Assembly (NCBI RefSeq): GCF_001544355.1
Contig: NZ_BCQI01000013.1
Span: 1-64,000 of the forward strand
DNA length: 64,000 nucleotides
Direction of reading: 5' to 3'
Source: Alicyclobacillus acidiphilus NBRC 100859
GTDB lineage: Bacteria > Bacillota > Bacilli > Alicyclobacillales > Alicyclobacillaceae
This document shows, piece after piece, positions 61,237 through 64,000 of this stretch. Positions within the stretch are counted from its first letter, which is position 1. Each line of letters starts with the position of its first letter. The notes under the pieces were generated by a model, which did not search any database, was not told the DNA's origin, and saw only the letters and a list, made by a program, of their open reading frames with translations. Position numbers and translations under genes: made by a program.

Positions 61237-61355
61237 TTGAAATCGGGTCACAGGTTATCCACAATACCTACCCAGGTGGAGAGTTATCGCAGCCATCCCC
61301 GAGGTCTACCCTGAAAGTGTAGGAAATGACCTTTACACGAAGGGGCTGGATAAAG

Positions 61356-61628
61356 ATGAGCGCACCTCTCTATATGTATTTCATCGTTTTCGCGAAGCTC
61401 TTCATTCTGGGACTGGCGTTAATCGGCGGCGTTCCTTTGCTCGAACGACGCGTCGAGAAGCAAGAGGAAGAAATGGGTGGAGTGACGCGTATCGTCAAAA
61501 AAGGATCGTGGCGCTACGTGGAGTACGTGGGTACAGATCACCACGAGCCGACCAATCAGCCAATACATGTCGATCAGCAACCGGCACAAACTTTTGCTCG
61601 TCAACTGCCTAAGGTAGAATACCATTGA
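61356..61628 (+). CDS. Small single-pass membrane protein
   Basis: 90 residues from ATG 61356 behind GAAGGGG. One TM helix (YFIVFAKLFILGLALIGGVP), then a charged cytoplasmic or exterior tail (LERRVEKQEEEMGGVTRIVK). Not recognised. It precedes the Mo-enzyme gene by about 47 bp on the same strand and may anchor it (inference). Confidence 0.7.
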   Translation: MSAPLYMYFIVFAKLFILGLALIGGVPLLERRVEKQEEEMGGVTRIVKKGSWRYVEYVGTDHHEPTNQPIHVDQQPAQTFARQLPKVEYH

Positions 61629-61675
61629 CGCATTGAGTGCAGTTGAACGTTGATGATATCGCGAGGCGTATCTAC

Positions 61676-62245
61676 ATGTCGAAAACACGCGGCGCACTGC
61701 CACCTGGACAAGTTCAAACGAACAAGTTCCCAGCGATTCATACCGGGCCGATCCCCACCGTCGATCTCCATTCGTGGCGTTTTCGCATCTTTGGAATGGT
61801 GGACCAAGAAAAATCCCTGACTTGGGATGAACTGATTCAACTGCCCCGGTACGACACAACAAGCGACGCTCATTGTGTCACCACTTGGACATACGCCGAC
61901 AATCACTGGGAAGGCGTTGCATTTCACACTGTGATGTCGATCGTCGACGTTCTTCCTGAAGCCAATTTCGCACTCGTTCACGCTGAAAACGGATATTCAG
62001 TCAGCCTGAACATCGATGATTTATTGCGCGAAGGTGTTATGCTCGCTTTCAAACACAACGGCGAGACTCTGTCGCCAGAGCATGGCTTTCCTGTCCGTCT
62101 CATTGTTCCGCACCTGTATTTCTGGAAAAGCGCGAAATGGGTAACGGGCGTCGAATTCTTGGCCGAGTACAAGCCGGGTTTTTGGGAACAACGCGGATAC
62201 CATCCGCATGGGGATCCGTGGTCGCAGCAACGCTATCGCGAATGA
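61676..62245 (+). CDS. Sulfite-oxidase-fold molybdopterin oxidoreductase (YuiH-like)
   Basis: 189 residues, only the Mo-binding domain. It has the Cys that ligates Mo in DAHCVTTWTYADNHWEG, the blocks FRIFGMVDQEKSLTWDELIQ and PEHGFPVRLIVPHLYFWKSA. No dimerisation domain, no haem domain and no Tat signal, so it is a minimal cytoplasmic member. Substrate unknown. ATG 61676 is used; an upstream TTG at 61637 is in frame. Confidence 0.88.
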   Translation: MSKTRGALPPGQVQTNKFPAIHTGPIPTVDLHSWRFRIFGMVDQEKSLTWDELIQLPRYDTTSDAHCVTTWTYADNHWEGVAFHTVMSIVDVLPEANFALVHAENGYSVSLNIDDLLREGVMLAFKHNGETLSPEHGFPVRLIVPHLYFWKSAKWVTGVEFLAEYKPGFWEQRGYHPHGDPWSQQRYRE

Positions 62246-62320
62246 ACTGCTCGCGCGGCGTAACCGACCCATCCACCTCGATCATCCAGGTCCAACCTAC
62301 GTGAGGCCAGATGCCTTCAT

Positions 62321-63286
62321 CTAGATGTCCTTCACGCAGCGAAAGCCAATATTTCCCGTGCTGCTGTCCGGAGTATTGGAACTGCGTGCCGCCACGCGAT
62401 ATCGATTGCAATATGAGTGATGGCACAGATGGGATCCGCCCTTCGTCACTCTCGCGACGCCGTGATCGGGCCCTGTCGGATTCTCCCTAGGCCCATGGAC
62501 GTGAAATGTTGCGCTAAACCAGTCGGCGCACCATTCCCATACGTTTCCGCAGACGTTGTACAGCCCATAGCCATTGGGCTGGAACGATTTTGCGGGCGCT
62601 GTTCCAAGGTACCCATCCGATCCGTCGTTCGTTTGAGGAAACTCACCTTGCCAAATGTTGCACATATGCTCTCCGTTTGGCGTCAATTCGTTTCCCCAGG
62701 CAAACTTCCGCCGCTCCAGTCCGCCCCTGGCGGCGTATTCCCATTCCGCTTCTGTCGGCAGCCGCTTGCCTGCCCAGTTGCAATAGGCCATCGCGTCATT
62801 CCAGGATACGTGAACCACTGGATGGTCCATTCGATTCGCGATGTCGGAGTCCGGCCCGTCTGGATGCCGCCAATCTGCTCCGTCCACGCGCCACCACCAA
62901 GGAGCATTCTGAACGACTTGGCTCACGCGCTTTGACACCCCGGATGAGACAAACTGATAGAACACGAACGACCATCCGAACCGTTCCGCCTCCGTTTGAT
63001 AGCCCGTGTCCTCGACAAACTGCAGAAATTCGCGATTTGTCACGGCGCATGCATCGATATAAAACGACTTCACAGCGACTTTCCGAACAGGCCCCTCCCC
63101 ATCCCTCGGGAAGCCTTCTCCATCCTCCGCGCCCATCCAAAACTCACCGGATGGAATGAGAACCATGCCTTCGTAATGATCGTCGATCCGCTGAGATGAA
63201 CGCGGAATCGGGGCTCGCGCCACAGGTTCATTTGTCTCGACCAAATACGGCTTGCCTGGCATACAGCAAGGGCACTGATTTTCCAC
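62321..63286 (-). CDS. Formylglycine-generating-enzyme-like protein (SUMF1 family)
   Basis: 321 residues. FGE-sulfatase fold: VLIPSGEFWMGAEDGEGFPR, VSWNDAMAYCNWAGKRLPTE, EWEYAARGG, YGLYNVCGNVWEWCADWF and the C-terminal VTKGGSHLCHHSYCNRYRVA. The two Cys in HLCHHSYC match the copper-binding catalytic Cys pair of true FGE, which oxidises Cys to formylglycine in sulfatases. No sulfatase is in the window, so the substrate lies elsewhere. Convergent to the Mo-enzyme gene. Confidence 0.88.
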   Translation of the reverse strand: MENQCPCCMPGKPYLVETNEPVARAPIPRSSQRIDDHYEGMVLIPSGEFWMGAEDGEGFPRDGEGPVRKVAVKSFYIDACAVTNREFLQFVEDTGYQTEAERFGWSFVFYQFVSSGVSKRVSQVVQNAPWWWRVDGADWRHPDGPDSDIANRMDHPVVHVSWNDAMAYCNWAGKRLPTEAEWEYAARGGLERRKFAWGNELTPNGEHMCNIWQGEFPQTNDGSDGYLGTAPAKSFQPNGYGLYNVCGNVWEWCADWFSATFHVHGPRENPTGPDHGVARVTKGGSHLCHHSYCNRYRVAARSSNTPDSSTGNIGFRCVKDI

Positions 63287-63337
63287 AGTAACACTCCTCT
63301 CTGCTCCACACAGGGCAATTGTAAAAATTCGCTTACT

Positions 63338-63940
63338 TTACGTCCCACTGAACGCCTTCAGCCAAACGGGCAGAGTGTGTTCCCCGTGCAACATGTCCAA
63401 GCTGTTATCACGGTTGATCACCAAGGTCGGATAGGTGTATGGAACATACTTGGACTGATTGGGATCGAGCAAATAATAGACTTGAAACGACTTCAAGTGA
63501 AATGCCTGCAACTCCTGCTGCTCGAGGTGAACAGCCTCGTTCAACGTGGTACCCGGCTTAAATCCCATACTGACGATCAGCGGTTTTTGCACCAACTTGC
63601 TCCAGTTCCGGTTCAACAGGACAAGTGTCCGCTGGCAATGTGGACACCAATACGCCTCGAACAACAAAGGATCCTTCGACGCGTCGAGGGTTATTTTGCG
63701 CCCCGACGCGTCGTATACGGCGACGTGATCGTAGATCGCCGGATTCGCTTGCGTTGGATCAAATGTGGAAACAGGCTGAACCCTGTCCAACGTGAGTTCA
63801 TTTCGAAACGGAAGATTGGCCGAACTGGAAGTTCGGGCAACCCCCACCAATTCGGAAACGGATCGCCATCCAAGAACAATGAAGCCTACCGCCAGCACGA
63901 CGACGAATCCAACCGTACGTATACGGTACCCGGTGCGCAT
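63338..63940 (-). CDS. Membrane-anchored thioredoxin-fold protein (CPHC)
   Basis: 200 residues. An N-terminal TM helix (TVGFVVVLAVGFIVLGW), then a thioredoxin-like domain with FEAYWCPHCQRTLVLLN. The CPHC active site suggests oxidative disulfide exchange outside the cell, DsbA- or VKOR-associated (inference). cis-Pro block YTYPTLVINRD follows. ATG 63940 lies behind AAGGAG. The region 63950-64000 has no complete feature. Confidence 0.85.
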   Translation of the reverse strand: MRTGYRIRTVGFVVVLAVGFIVLGWRSVSELVGVARTSSSANLPFRNELTLDRVQPVSTFDPTQANPAIYDHVAVYDASGRKITLDASKDPLLFEAYWCPHCQRTLVLLNRNWSKLVQKPLIVSMGFKPGTTLNEAVHLEQQELQAFHLKSFQVYYLLDPNQSKYVPYTYPTLVINRDNSLDMLHGEHTLPVWLKAFSGT

Positions 63941-64000
63941 ATACGCCACTCCTTACACGCCGCATGGCCCCTTGATTGGGGCACAATCATCGGACTCTGC

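Overview
The window looks like the chromosome of an endospore-forming Bacillales bacterium, most likely from the Alicyclobacillaceae (inference). The signs are moderate GC content, ytxC beside a thrS that has a T-box leader, two YjcZ-type tiny sporulation proteins, a possible CotD-like coat protein, Gram-positive Shine-Dalgarno sites with frequent GTG/TTG starts, and a secreted G1-type (eqolisin) acid protease, which suggests an acidophile. Most of the window is ordinary housekeeping and accessory metabolism. Two stretches are AT-richer and look acquired: 1-3.5 kb, and the HicAB region just after a tRNA-Leu at 22.4-24.2 kb.

Layout. 0-3.5 kb: a subtilase running off the left edge with a mini LuxR-type regulator, then an IS1595-family element that carries a YunG-like passenger gene and sits in a decayed Rpn-like nuclease gene. 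3.5-9.2 kb: thrS with its T-box, ytxC, a 14-TM drug exporter and a frameshifted polysaccharide deacetylase. 9.3-9.5 kb: REP-like palindromes that recur at 59.1-59.25 kb. 9.8-15.6 kb: a xylose region (MFS, xylA, a vestige of xylB, a sugar/H+ symporter, an aldose epimerase). 15.7-22.2 kb: a phosphoesterase, a second YtxC, a thioesterase, a transglutaminase-fold exoprotein, an SDR, a lipoprotein and a DUF1275 protein. 22.3-24.2 kb: tRNA-Leu(UAA), HicAB and two ASCH/EVE-like remnants. 24.3-29 kb: a cold-shock gene, tiny genes, an APC permease and a ROK (XylR-type) repressor.

29-42.3 kb: a LysR regulator divergent from lrgAB, a DUF1836 regulator divergent from a Gly/Ser-rich membrane protein, a secreted esterase, an O-antigen-ligase-like protein with a GT2, a soluble chemoreceptor-like protein, an SDR, and several small membrane or CoA-binding genes. 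42.4-48 kb: a second cold-shock gene, a YdjO-like protein, the eqolisin, a lipoprotein, an aldo-keto reductase, a ThuA protein and small unknowns. 48-51.4 kb: a three-gene glycan operon (nucleotidyltransferase, GT4, alpha/alpha-barrel protein). 51.8-58.9 kb: two exporters, two PadR modules each paired with a membrane or pentapeptide protein, tiny spore genes and a second 14-TM exporter. 59.3-64 kb: a histidine kinase divergent from a LuxR-type protein, then a small membrane protein, a sulfite-oxidase-fold Mo enzyme, a formylglycine-generating-enzyme-like protein and a CPHC thioredoxin-fold protein.

Regulatory logic that can be read from the sequence: GTTTGTT-type operators link the ROK repressor (28.97 kb) to xylA (13.99 kb); a 20-bp palindrome lies between the -35 and -10 of hicAB; a palindrome array overlaps a consensus promoter in the DUF1836 divergent region; an inverted repeat lies in front of a PadR gene; and the two csp leaders share a foldable layout. 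No CRISPR array, phage structural genes or rRNA were seen. No single complete new system is evident. The least explained items are the twin minus-strand elements at 21.9-22.05 and 34.5-34.65 kb, the twin csp leaders, the DUF1836 operator array and the REP-like palindromes.
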